Of a stretch of DNA of 45,319 nt, positions 30,488 through 37,188 are shown piece after piece. Source of the stretch: a virus; IMG/VR virus record IMGVR_UViG_3300048589_000345, positions 1-45,319 of that record; one strand, 5' to 3'. Every line of letters starts with the position of its first letter. Within the stretch, counting starts at the first letter, position 1. The notes under the pieces are model-generated. The model ran no database searches. It saw nothing but the letters and a program-made list of their open reading frames with translations, and was not told the DNA's origin. Position numbers and translations under genes: made by a program.

Positions 30488-31218
30488 CGCGATACTCCAT
30501 TCATGACGTCGAATTCACCTTTCACCACTACGCCGCATATATGGAGTTCGCGAGGATCATCGACTTTCACCGGGTCAAATTTCGGATTGAGCGGCAGCAG
30601 GTATACGGCGCCATCGTCGTAGCTCAGGCGCTTGAACATGGCGTCGCCGGCGAGGCCGATCTTCGCGATCACATAGCTGCCGTGGACGGGGTGGCAGTCC
30701 GGATCCACGATCACGATGACGCCATCAGGAAAGCTCGGGAATCCGGTGGGGTTCGTCATGCTGTCGCCGCGCACGCGCAAGGCAAAGGCGCGGCTGCCGA
30801 CGCGCGCGGTCGTCTCGATCCAGTCATCGGCTACGCCTGGCGGGAACGGGTCGCTTGCTTCACACCACTCTCCAGCGCTGACTTGGGAGATCAACGGCAC
30901 CTTGCCGCGTACAGGCGGCCCAGGCTCGACGTTGCTGTCTCTCGACCCTGATTCATCGTTCGGCGGCGATCCCGCTGGCAACTGGGCTGGCCATTCGGTC
31001 AGCCCCCAGTGTTCCGGCCCTGCCACGTCCGAGAAATATCGCCAAAGCTCTGGCAGCTTGTCCTTCGAGATCGCCCCGGTCTTGATCCAGCCGTGAACGG
31101 ACGGGGCCTTCACCCCGAAATGCCGCGCCACATCGGCGATCGATTGAATTGCCCCGGACTCGATCTTGCGTTCGATCGCGGTCTCAATCGCGCGGCCTAG
31201 TTCATGTTTGTTAAGCAT
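30484..31218 (-). CDS. cI: CI-like repressor, S24/LexA-type
   Basis: The product is 244 residues. The N-terminal HTH (~24-47: QSIADVARHFGVKAPSVHGW) is followed by a linker with P-x-P/Ser-rich sequence and a LexA/UmuD-type peptidase domain: self-cleavage site Ala115-Gly116 in QVSAGEW, nucleophile Ser153 in RGDSM, Lys186 in VIAKIG. It should maintain lysogeny by binding the TAGGCAATGCCTA operators and be inactivated by RecA-stimulated self-cleavage. The imperfect operator 31212-31224 overlaps its ATG (31218), which suggests autorepression. Confidence 0.9.
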   Translation of the reverse strand: MLNKHELGRAIETAIERKIESGAIQSIADVARHFGVKAPSVHGWIKTGAISKDKLPELWRYFSDVAGPEHWGLTEWPAQLPAGSPPNDESGSRDSNVEPGPPVRGKVPLISQVSAGEWCEASDPFPPGVADDWIETTARVGSRAFALRVRGDSMTNPTGFPSFPDGVIVIVDPDCHPVHGSYVIAKIGLAGDAMFKRLSYDDGAVYLLPLNPKFDPVKVDDPRELHICGVVVKGEFDVMNGVSR

Positions 31219-31284
31219 TGCCTAAGATTCGCCCGATTGTGGCATGTAGGCAATGCCTATTGACGACTCGCTAGGCAATGCCTA
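31212..31284. promoter_or_regulatory. OR-type operator cluster between cI and cro-like gene
   Basis: Perfect TAGGCAATGCCTA at 31247-31259 and 31272-31284 (centres 25 bp apart) and an imperfect copy TAAGCATTGCCTA at 31212-31224 overlapping the cI start. The imperfect site corresponds in position to a lambda OR3-like autoregulatory site; the other two cover the rightward promoter. Confidence 0.85.
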
Positions 31285-31288
31285 CAGT
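31260..31288 (+). promoter_or_regulatory. rightward early promoter (pR)
   Basis: TTGACG (31260-31265), a 17-base spacer, and TACAGT (31283-31288). The operator 31272-31284 fills the spacer and touches the -10. The predicted start of transcription (~31295) is next to the ATG of the Cro-like gene at 31296, so the transcript would have almost no leader. Confidence 0.65.
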
Positions 31289-31295
31289 GCGCGGC

Positions 31296-31547
31296 ATGGA
31301 CTCCAATATCTCGCCCATTGACCGCGCCGTCGCACAGCTTGGCAGCCAGCAGAAGCTGGCGGACGCGCTTGGAATTCGGTCGCCATCCATTTCGGAATGG
31401 CGAACTCGGAACCGAGTGCCCGCAGAGCGTTGTGTCGCTGTCGAGAAGGCTACTGGCGGTGCCGTAACCCGCTACGAGCTGCGCCCCGATGTTTTTGGTG
31501 CCGCGCTTGGACAGGCAATCCCGGAATCGGAAGGGGGGGCGGCGTAG
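31296..31547 (+). CDS. Cro/YdaS-like transcriptional regulator
   Basis: The product is 83 residues from ATG 31296; an in-frame upstream start at 31278 would lie inside the operator. The HTH (residues ~8-45: AVAQLGSQQKLADALGIRSP, then SISEWRTRNRVPAERC) is of the YdaS/Cro type common in lambdoid-like switches. It should bind the shared operators and shut down cI expression, favouring lytic growth. It is divergently arranged with cI around three operators. Confidence 0.8.
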   Translation: MDSNISPIDRAVAQLGSQQKLADALGIRSPSISEWRTRNRVPAERCVAVEKATGGAVTRYELRPDVFGAALGQAIPESEGGAA

Positions 31548-31548
31548 C

Positions 31549-31571
31549 GTGAGCCTCGACCACCACGACAT
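31549..31571 (+). repeat. imperfect direct repeat flanking a minus-strand gene, left copy
   Basis: The 23 bases at 31549-31571 match 32095-32117 with three mismatches, and the repeats include the first codons of two plus-strand genes. The 523-bp segment between them carries the minus-strand 97-aa gene. Confidence 0.7.
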
Positions 31572-31821
31572 TCCCCAGCTGATCGACGGGGGGGCGGCGT
31601 CCTTCGGAGTGGCGTCGCCTGACGTGGTCCCAGACCGCGAACAGCGCCCATCGGTTCGGGTCTTCGAGGTCGGACCGGAGGCGGTCAGGGAATATTTGGC
31701 TGGCCCCGCCCCAGTTACTGGACGCGTTGCAGCGTTATGGAGGCGAACGGCCACGGCAGCCAGACAAGCACGCCGGAGGGTGTTTCGATGCCTATCCCTT
31801 GTTCTTCGGCGAGCTTCGTGA
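31549..31821 (+). CDS. uncertain small gene with a duplicated start
   Basis: GTG 31549 is two bases after the cro-like stop with a G-rich site upstream. Its first codons (VSLDHHDI) nearly repeat those of the gene at 32095 (VSLDLHDL). Codons to about 31710 look like coding sequence (SPDVVPDREQRPSVRVFEVG); beyond that the frame is antisense to the 97-aa gene 31715-32008 and looks like a shadow. It may be a real small protein with a degraded end, or a remnant made by insertion of the segment up to 32094. Confidence 0.35.
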   Translation: MSLDHHDIPQLIDGGAASFGVASPDVVPDREQRPSVRVFEVGPEAVREYLAGPAPVTGRVAALWRRTATAARQARRRVFRCLSLVLRRAS

Positions 31822-32008
31822 TGAAACCTCGAACATCCGACCCGTGCAGCGCTACGGAAAGCATTATGCCGTCGCACGAATCGGATTCGTTTGTCGGGTC
31901 GCCGGCGCCTTTCGGCAACGGCTGGCTGCGAATCGTGAGATTCACGCGAGGGAATTGCTCGGCGCGTTCGAGCATCTGGCCAATATTCAATATTCGGTTT
32001 GTCGTCAT
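31715..32008 (-). CDS. minus-strand accessory gene (moron) in the rightward early region
   Basis: The product is 97 residues from ATG 32008 with AAGGAGCAGACC directly before it. An alpha/beta protein (MTTNRILNIGQMLERAEQFP... then IMLSVALHGSDVRGFITKLA and VWLPWPF near the end). It opposes the surrounding genes, is flanked by direct repeats and is AT-richer than the core, all marks of an independently acquired gene. Function unknown; such genes are often involved in host defence or counter-defence. Confidence 0.65.
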   Translation of the reverse strand: MTTNRILNIGQMLERAEQFPRVNLTIRSQPLPKGAGDPTNESDSCDGIMLSVALHGSDVRGFITKLAEEQGIGIETPSGVLVWLPWPFASITLQRVQ

Positions 32009-32094
32009 GGTCTGCTCCTTGTTGGTCTTCGGTCGGTGGTACGTCCGAGGATACCAGCAGGGTGCGGGCCGCCCAGCCATGGAGGCCGCATAGG

Positions 32095-32117
32095 GTGAGT
32101 CTCGACCTCCACGACTT
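32095..32117 (+). repeat. imperfect direct repeat flanking a minus-strand gene, right copy
   Basis: Right copy of the repeat at 31549-31571; it is the start of the 71-aa gene. Confidence 0.7.
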
Positions 32118-32310
32118 GCGCACGAAGATTACCGCGCAGGCCCACGCTTGGCTCGACGCGCAGCACCGCGTGAGCGGGGAGGAAATCAGCGCGATCGTGC
32201 GGGGCATCGTGGAGCTCCACGTCGAGAAGCAGATCGAGGTCGCGAGAGTAGCGGACGCCCTCATGCGCCGCGAGGGATTACCGGGGATCATCGGGGAGAA
32301 GCAGGTATGA
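32095..32310 (+). CDS. small helical early protein
   Basis: The product is 71 residues from GTG 32095. Mostly helical (RTKITAQAHAWLDAQHRVSG, EISAIVRGIVELHVEKQIEV). It overlaps the next gene by 4 bases (ATGA). It occupies the place of a CII-type gene downstream of cro but lacks a recognisable HTH, so no function is assigned. Confidence 0.6.
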   Translation: MSLDLHDLRTKITAQAHAWLDAQHRVSGEEISAIVRGIVELHVEKQIEVARVADALMRREGLPGIIGEKQV

Positions 32311-32519
32311 GCGTGATCGTCTATGGCCCGCAGGGATGTGGGAAGTCTGCAAATGCTGAGGTGATTTGCCAGCACTTCAGTGTTCATCACCTGATCGACG
32401 GGTGGGCTCCCGGCACCGAACTACCACCGGACACGCTGGCGCTGACCAGCGTGCCCGACGTGCCGAACGCGCTCGATTACTTCGAGGTCATGCGCCAGGT
32501 GAAGGTGGCGAGATCTTGA
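32307..32519 (+). CDS. small P-loop protein
   Basis: The product is 70 residues. A Walker A motif GPQGCGKS lies at residues ~7-14 (MSVIVYGPQGCGKSANAEVI), with no room for a Walker B or the rest of an ATPase. Very small phage P-loop proteins of this type (with 'DGW...PP..LALT...P') recur in early regions; their function is not known. The last 32 bases overlap the convergent 112-aa gene. Confidence 0.7.
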   Translation: MSVIVYGPQGCGKSANAEVICQHFSVHHLIDGWAPGTELPPDTLALTSVPDVPNALDYFEVMRQVKVARS

Positions 32520-32826
32520 GCTTGGCCAGCAGCTGGAGCTTCGCGAGGTACGCACTCATGTGCGCTGCGCTGCTCGTTGGCACGCAGCCATCGTCGTACA
32601 GGTAGATTTCATCGATGCCGGGGTTTCCATCATGAGAGAGCTTTCGGGCAAGAGCTGCGGTGACCCCCTTCAGCGAAGCCGCGACGGGGAATTGGGTGTA
32701 ATCCACGTAGGCCGTCGTGCAAAACCCGATGGGCTTGTATTCACGGTTGACCACGACATACCGCCCATCGGGCTGCTTGCGCAGGCAATAGGGCAGGAAC
32801 ACGGACCGGAAGTCGTTGAGAGGCAT
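32488..32826 (-). CDS. conserved minus-strand accessory protein
   Basis: The product is 112 residues, ATG 32826 with AAAAGGAGCCACAGC upstream. It begins MPLNDFRSVFLPYCLRKQPD and contains VVVNREYKPIGF, a pattern seen in small phage/prophage proteins of unknown function. Directed against the plus-strand early operon, so it is probably transcribed from its own promoter, perhaps in the lysogen. Confidence 0.65.
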   Translation of the reverse strand: MPLNDFRSVFLPYCLRKQPDGRYVVVNREYKPIGFCTTAYVDYTQFPVAASLKGVTAALARKLSHDGNPGIDEIYLYDDGCVPTSSAAHMSAYLAKLQLLAKLKISPPSPGA

Positions 32827-32870
32827 GCTGTGGCTCCTTTTCGTTGGTGTTTGGTCACTCCGCAGTATGG

Positions 32871-32980
32871 CATGCAGGCAGCGCTGAGGCGGCGGCTGCC
32901 CGCCCGGAAGATTCCCCGCCCCCCCGGCAGGATCAGGCGCGCGTTCGTCAGCGTTGCAGGCGTTGCGTTGCGAGCAACGA
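32871..32980 (+). ncRNA. candidate structured (C4-like) regulatory RNA
   Basis: A non-coding 260-base gap with dense complementarity. GCAGCGCTGA (32878-32887) pairs with TCAGCGTTGC (32948-32957) to enclose a ~60-base branched region containing GGCGG/CCGCC (32891-32895 with 32900-32904). A separate hairpin CGTTGC (32961-32966)/GCAACG (32974-32979) follows. The GGCGGCTGCC and GATTCCCCGCC-type segments recall the C4 antisense RNA of P1-like and other phages, which controls an antirepressor operon. The resemblance is from memory and needs a covariance search. Confidence 0.35.
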
Positions 32981-33086
32981 AACAGGAAGGCATAGAGCCG
33001 GAGTGCGGGTCCTCCCCCACCCTGCCCACTACGGGTGCGAAACGGCGCGGCTTGGCGCTAGAGTTCAGGGGTAGGGCATAGGCAAC

Positions 33087-33695
33087 ATGGAGACAGGAAT
33101 CAGGTTCGAGCTCACCGGCGTCAAGTCACTGCAGCAGCAGCTGGACCGGCTGAAGGGCAACGAGGTCAAGAAGGCCCTGTACATGGCGCTGAACAAGGTC
33201 GGCGCCAAGGCGCAGACAGCCGCCGACCGCGCCATCCGTGAGCGCTTCAACATCTCGCGAGAGCAGGTCCGGGGCTCTTTCGTCTTCATCCGGGCGCACA
33301 GCGTCACCAATGCCGTCGAGGTCGAGCTGCGAATTTTCGGCAGCACCAAGCGGCTGGGGCGATCACTCAACATGATCCACTTCGTCGAGCGCAGCGTGAC
33401 GCTGGCCGAGCAGCGCAAACGCGTGAAGAAGGGGACACATAAGGCGCTGCGCTTCAAGATCCTGCGCCGCGGCGGCGGGCTGAAGACCACCGATGGCGCC
33501 TTCATCGGCAACAAGGGGCGCACCGTGTTCAAGCGCACGGGCGCGGCTCGTCTGCCGATCGAGCCCGTCCAGGTGATCGGCGTCAGCCAGATGTTCAACA
33601 CCCGCGTGGTCGCCGACCGCGTGCGCCCCAAGATCCTGCGGGAGCTCGATATCGAAGTGCGCCGCGCGGTTGACCTGATGATCAGCCGCCGATGA
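33087..33695 (+). CDS. minor tail protein Z-like (GpZ) protein
   Basis: The product is 202 residues. The N-terminal helices (TGVKSLQQQLDRLKGNEVKK), TALNKVGAKAQTAADRAIRE-like segment and RFNISREQVRGSF, with the basic C-terminal half, fit the prophage minor tail protein Z family, which completes tails before joining to heads. It lies far from the tail genes, in the early region, and overlaps the primase gene by 4 bases (ATGA), so it would be made early. It may have another role here. Confidence 0.65.
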   Translation: METGIRFELTGVKSLQQQLDRLKGNEVKKALYMALNKVGAKAQTAADRAIRERFNISREQVRGSFVFIRAHSVTNAVEVELRIFGSTKRLGRSLNMIHFVERSVTLAEQRKRVKKGTHKALRFKILRRGGGLKTTDGAFIGNKGRTVFKRTGAARLPIEPVQVIGVSQMFNTRVVADRVRPKILRELDIEVRRAVDLMISRR

Positions 33696-36154
33696 TCAAC
33701 TACGACGACGTCCTCGCGCAGCTGCGCGACGCGGGCCTTCTGGTGCAACACCTCGAGCCCGACGGCAAGATGCACCGCTGCCGCGTCGATGGCATGGACC
33801 GCGAGAACCGCGGCTGGTACTGCCTGCACGAGTGGCGCGGCAACGACGGCAACCTGTACTGCGTCGGCAGCTACGGTGTGTGGCTCGGCAACGACAACGG
33901 CGCCACCAAGGTCACGCTCAAGGGCGTGGAGATCAGCGCCGCCGAAAAGGCCGCGATGCGCGTGCGCCTGGCGGAGGACCGCAAGCGCGCCAGCGCCGAT
34001 CGCGCCCGCGAGGCCGAAGCCGCCGCGCGCCGCGCCGAAGCTGCCTGGCGCAAGGCGCTGACCTCGCCGCCGGCCGACGGCGCCGTCGATTACCTCGAGC
34101 GCAAGGACGTCCAGTCCTACGGCCTGCGCTACACCAGCTCCGGCGCTCTGGTGGTGCCGATGCAGGACGCGCGCGGCACGATCCACGGCCTGCAGTTCAT
34201 TCTCCCCTCCAATCACCCGCGCCGGCGCAAGACCGGGCGCGACAAGGAGTACTGGCCGGCCGGCCTGCAGAAGCAGGGTCACTGGTTCCAGATCGGCGCG
34301 GTGCCGCACGGCGGTATCTGCCTGGTCGCCGAGGGCTACGCCACGGCGGCCACGCTGCATGCCGCCACCGGGCTGCCGGTCGCGGTCGCGTTCGACGCGG
34401 GCAACCTGCGCCACGTTGCCGCCGCCGTGAAAAAGGCGCGCAGCACCAGCAAGATCCTGGTGTGCGCCGATGACGACTACCTCCAGAAGTGCCGCGAGTG
34501 CCGCCAGCCCACGCTGGTAGCCGCGCCCGAGTGCCAGCACTGCGGCAAGCCGCACGGTTGCGAGAACGCCGGCGTGCGGGATGCCGCCACGGCGGCGTTG
34601 CAGGTCGGCGGTGCCAGTGTTGCGCCGGTGTTCCCGGTTGACCGGGCGGGGCGCAAGCTCACCGACTTCAACGACCTGCAGCACGCCGAGGCGGGCGGCC
34701 TCCACCTGGTGCGTGAGCAGATAATCGCCACGCTCGATGTGCTCGGGTGGCGTGTGCCTGCATCTGCGCGCGGGGATCACTACCACGAGGGGGGCGGGGA
34801 AAGCGGCCGGATGGTCGCGCGTCTCTCGATCGAAGATGCGGTGGGGCGCTACTGGGGCACATACGGCTTCGGCGGCGAAGTGCTGTTCGATGAGCGCGAG
34901 CGGCGCCTCGTGCACAAAAAAGACGTCATGAACCTGTTGCCCCGCCACGGCTGGGACACGCTCAAGGATCATCCCGCCTGGCGGGTGGCGCTGGACACCG
35001 AGGTCGGGTTCGACCCCACGGAAAAAGACGGCACCATCCGCTGCAACCTCTTCGGCGGCTGGCCGATGACGCCGGTGCCGGGCAAGTGCAGCGCGCTGCT
35101 GTCGCTGCTCGAATACTTGTGCTCGAACGAAGACAACCGCGAGCCCGTGTATCAGTGGATCCTGCGCTGGCTCGCCTATCCGCTGCAGCACCCCGGCGCG
35201 AAGATGCACAGCGCCATCGTCGTGCACGGCCCCCAGGGCACCGGAAAGAGCCGCTTCTTCGAGGCATACGGCAAGATTTTCGGGCGCTACTTCCGCGTCG
35301 TCGGGCAAGAGGCGCTCGAAGACAAGTTCAATGCGGACTGGGCCGAGGCCAAGCTCTTCATCGTCGGTGACGAGGTGCTCGCCCGCGCCGAGCTGTACCA
35401 CATCAAGAACCGGCTCAAATCTTTCATCACCGGCGAAACCGTGCGGGTCAACCCGAAGAACGTCGCGGCGCACAACGAAAAGAACCAGATGAACCTGGTA
35501 TTCCTGTCCAACGAACGCCAGCCGCTCGCACTGGAGAACGACGACCGGCGCCACCTGGTCATCTGGGTGCCGCCCAAGCTCGGCGACGCGTTCTTCGGCG
35601 AGGTCGACACCGAAATCGCCAACGGCGGCATCGCGGCGCTGTACCACTACCTGCTCGAGCTGGACCTGGGCGACTTCAAGCCCTGGACGCGCCCGCCCAT
35701 GACCAGCGCGAAGGAGGACCTGATCACGCTCGGGCTTTCCAACGAAGAGCGCTTCGTGCGCGAGTGGCGCGCGTGCGAGATCGAGGGGCCCGATGGCGAC
35801 CCGCTGCCGTTCTGCCCCTGCCTCGGCTCGCACCTGTACCAGGCGTACTCGGCGTGGTGCGAGCGCCACGGCGAGCGCAAGCGCAAGGCGCAGGACCTGG
35901 TGGGGTATATCAAGAAGCTGCCCGGGTGGCAGGCCGGCGGCGTGCAGAAGACGCTCCCGGACCTGCGCGAGGCCAGCGCCGGGCGCTACGTCTCGCGCAA
36001 GCTGGTGGTCCCGTCCGATACCGCGATGCACGAGAGCGTGTCGCACCTGCCCGACGTCCAGCGCGCCCTGCTGCAGGAAAGCGGCGAGCCGCGCATCCGC
36101 TGGATGACCCGCTGTTTTTTCGCCTTCGAAAAAGCACTCGGAAACCCGCCGTGA
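33692..36154 (+). CDS. primase-helicase (Toprim + SF3/D5-like, DUF5906)
   Basis: The product is 820 residues. Residues ~1-90 resemble an N-terminal zinc-less primase leader; ~200-260 a Toprim domain (ICLVAEGYATAATLHAATGLPV and ILVCADDD). Directly after ADDD is a four-cysteine insert (CRECRQP...CQHCGKPHGC). Residues ~505-640 are an SF3/DUF5906 helicase with Walker A GPQGTGKS (~512-519), a Walker B-like LFIVGDE and sensor-type FLSNERQPL. It should prime and unwind DNA at the phage origin, and its gene ends directly before the iteron cluster. Confidence 0.85.
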   Translation: MINYDDVLAQLRDAGLLVQHLEPDGKMHRCRVDGMDRENRGWYCLHEWRGNDGNLYCVGSYGVWLGNDNGATKVTLKGVEISAAEKAAMRVRLAEDRKRASADRAREAEAAARRAEAAWRKALTSPPADGAVDYLERKDVQSYGLRYTSSGALVVPMQDARGTIHGLQFILPSNHPRRRKTGRDKEYWPAGLQKQGHWFQIGAVPHGGICLVAEGYATAATLHAATGLPVAVAFDAGNLRHVAAAVKKARSTSKILVCADDDYLQKCRECRQPTLVAAPECQHCGKPHGCENAGVRDAATAALQVGGASVAPVFPVDRAGRKLTDFNDLQHAEAGGLHLVREQIIATLDVLGWRVPASARGDHYHEGGGESGRMVARLSIEDAVGRYWGTYGFGGEVLFDERERRLVHKKDVMNLLPRHGWDTLKDHPAWRVALDTEVGFDPTEKDGTIRCNLFGGWPMTPVPGKCSALLSLLEYLCSNEDNREPVYQWILRWLAYPLQHPGAKMHSAIVVHGPQGTGKSRFFEAYGKIFGRYFRVVGQEALEDKFNADWAEAKLFIVGDEVLARAELYHIKNRLKSFITGETVRVNPKNVAAHNEKNQMNLVFLSNERQPLALENDDRRHLVIWVPPKLGDAFFGEVDTEIANGGIAALYHYLLELDLGDFKPWTRPPMTSAKEDLITLGLSNEERFVREWRACEIEGPDGDPLPFCPCLGSHLYQAYSAWCERHGERKRKAQDLVGYIKKLPGWQAGGVQKTLPDLREASAGRYVSRKLVVPSDTAMHESVSHLPDVQRALLQESGEPRIRWMTRCFFAFEKALGNPP

Positions 36155-36157
36155 TTA

Positions 36158-36428
36158 CCACGCATGAACGCCGCTACCACGCATGGCTACCACGCATGAT
36201 TCCACGCATCCAACCCGCGCCGCAGGCGGATTCCACGCATGACCACGCATGAAACCCCTCGTATGCGTGCGCGCGACACACTCGAGATCCGTTCGCCGAA
36301 AAAATGCGTGTTCTCGCGTATACGTTCATGCGTGGTCAGAGTGGTAAGCGTGGAAGGGGTTGCGAATCAGGCACTTGCGAAAAATCCATGCGTGGTAGTC
36401 ATGCGTGGAAGCCCGGCTTCATGCGTGG
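36158..36428. other. iteron cluster, candidate replication origin
   Basis: CCACGCATG occurs at 36158, 36177, 36190, 36233 and 36243 (and with a final C at 36202). The reverse complement CATGCGTGG occurs at 36327, 36387, 36400 and 36420. Degenerate copies lie at ~36262, 36304 and 36347. Two opposing arrays flank a central ~75-base segment with an A-run (36298-36304). No convincing gene is present from 36155 to 36537. Repeated protein-binding motifs next to the replicative helicase gene are the hallmark of phage origins. Confidence 0.7.
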
Positions 36429-36537
36429 AAGCCGCCGCGACGGCGGGAATTTCGCCATGACCCCCGTCACCCGGTCCGACATCCGGCCTGCCCCGGCTTC
36501 CGCCGTGGCCGCGCGCCAGCCTGGCGTTGTTGCCCGG

Positions 36538-36858
36538 CTACAGGGCGAGCACGATCACGCGCGCACCCAGCGCCAGCAGCACGAATCCGAGCAGGTCGAA
36601 CACGATGCCTGCCGTCAGCAGCCGGCGCGTATGGCTCGTGATCTTGAGGTTGTCCGGGATGCTCACGCGTGTCTGCAGCGGGTGATTGATCCACTCGCCG
36701 GTGCCGATGCACAGCCCGCCGAGGGCAAGCAGCTGCACGGCCGCGTTGGGCACGCCGTGCATCGGGAAGAGCAGCGCGAGGACGAGTATCGAGAACGATG
36801 CAGCGATCAACATTTTGTACCAGTGCTCCAGTGTGAGTTTCTGCAGGTCCAGTTTCAT
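36538..36858 (-). CDS. membrane protein moron
   Basis: The product is 106 residues from ATG 36858. Three hydrophobic helices (~15-32, ~37-52 and ~79-104) with the conserved-looking GEWINHPLQTRV between them. It is alone on the minus strand inside the rightward region, between the origin and a structured leader. It may modify the host envelope or block superinfection; unproven. The ribosome-binding site is weak. Confidence 0.6.
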   Translation of the reverse strand: MKLDLQKLTLEHWYKMLIAASFSILVLALLFPMHGVPNAAVQLLALGGLCIGTGEWINHPLQTRVSIPDNLKITSHTRRLLTAGIVFDLLGFVLLALGARVIVLAL

Positions 36859-36977
36859 GGGAGCTTCGTCGGTGGGGGTGGGTTGTCGCCTGGTAACGAC
36901 GAGTCTATCAGCCGCCGGGGCTCCCGCCCTCTGCTTGACCGCGCCACGAAGGGTGCCTATCCTGCCGGCAAGGAGTG

Positions 36978-37159
36978 TCGAAGCTCCGGAGTCAGCGGCC
37001 ACCGCACCCGACAGATTTGCGGTTTTTTTGTGCCCGGCGTTATGGCCGGGAGGGCGACGGCGATACAAGACCTCGCAAGGGGGAAACCCGTCCGCCGGCT
37101 GACTCCGGCTTCGAACCTCCCGGCCTCCTCGGGCGGTTGTGTCGAAGCGACTCCCGAGG
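36978..37159 (+). promoter_or_regulatory. long structured leader upstream of the 93-aa/Rha genes
   Basis: The 330-base gap 36859-37188 contains no gene but strong pairing. TCGAAG-x2-CCGGAGTCAG (36978-36995) pairs with CTGACTCCGG-CTTCGA (37099-37114). Within lie a terminator-like CCGCA/TGCGG stem plus T7 (37002-37029) and CCCGGC/GCCGGG (37033-37050). Downstream CCTCGGG/CCCGAGG (37127-37159) precedes the AGGAG site. This resembles a regulated leader or a regulatory RNA. Confidence 0.5.
37002..37029 (+). terminator. intrinsic terminator-like hairpin in the leader
   Basis: CCGCA (37002-37006) and TGCGG (37018-37022) can pair around an 11-base loop, followed at once by seven T (37023-37029). It would end transcripts coming from the replication region or act as an attenuator. 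The stem alone is short, but flanking bases may extend it. Confidence 0.5.
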
Positions 37160-37188
37160 CTTTCAAACCTCAGTCAGGAGTCGCCGCC

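Noticed and set aside
32560-33081. Plus-strand open frame across the C4-like region
   Set aside because: It begins inside the antisense 112-aa gene and has no ribosome-binding site or recognisable protein features; RNA structure explains the region better.
33076-33084. TAGGCAAC half-operator before the GpZ-like gene
   Set aside because: Only one arm is present and no promoter was seen; probably chance.
33065-36046. 993-codon open frame on the minus strand
   Set aside because: Antisense to the primase-helicase, whose motifs are clear; the minus frame has shadow composition.
36239-36460. 73-codon frame within the iteron region
   Set aside because: Its codons consist largely of the repeat units and no start signal is present.
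36304-37188. Long plus-strand frame running through the iterons and leader into the 93-aa gene
   Set aside because: The region is full of repeats and pairing sequence; only the part from 37189 has a ribosome-binding site and coding character.
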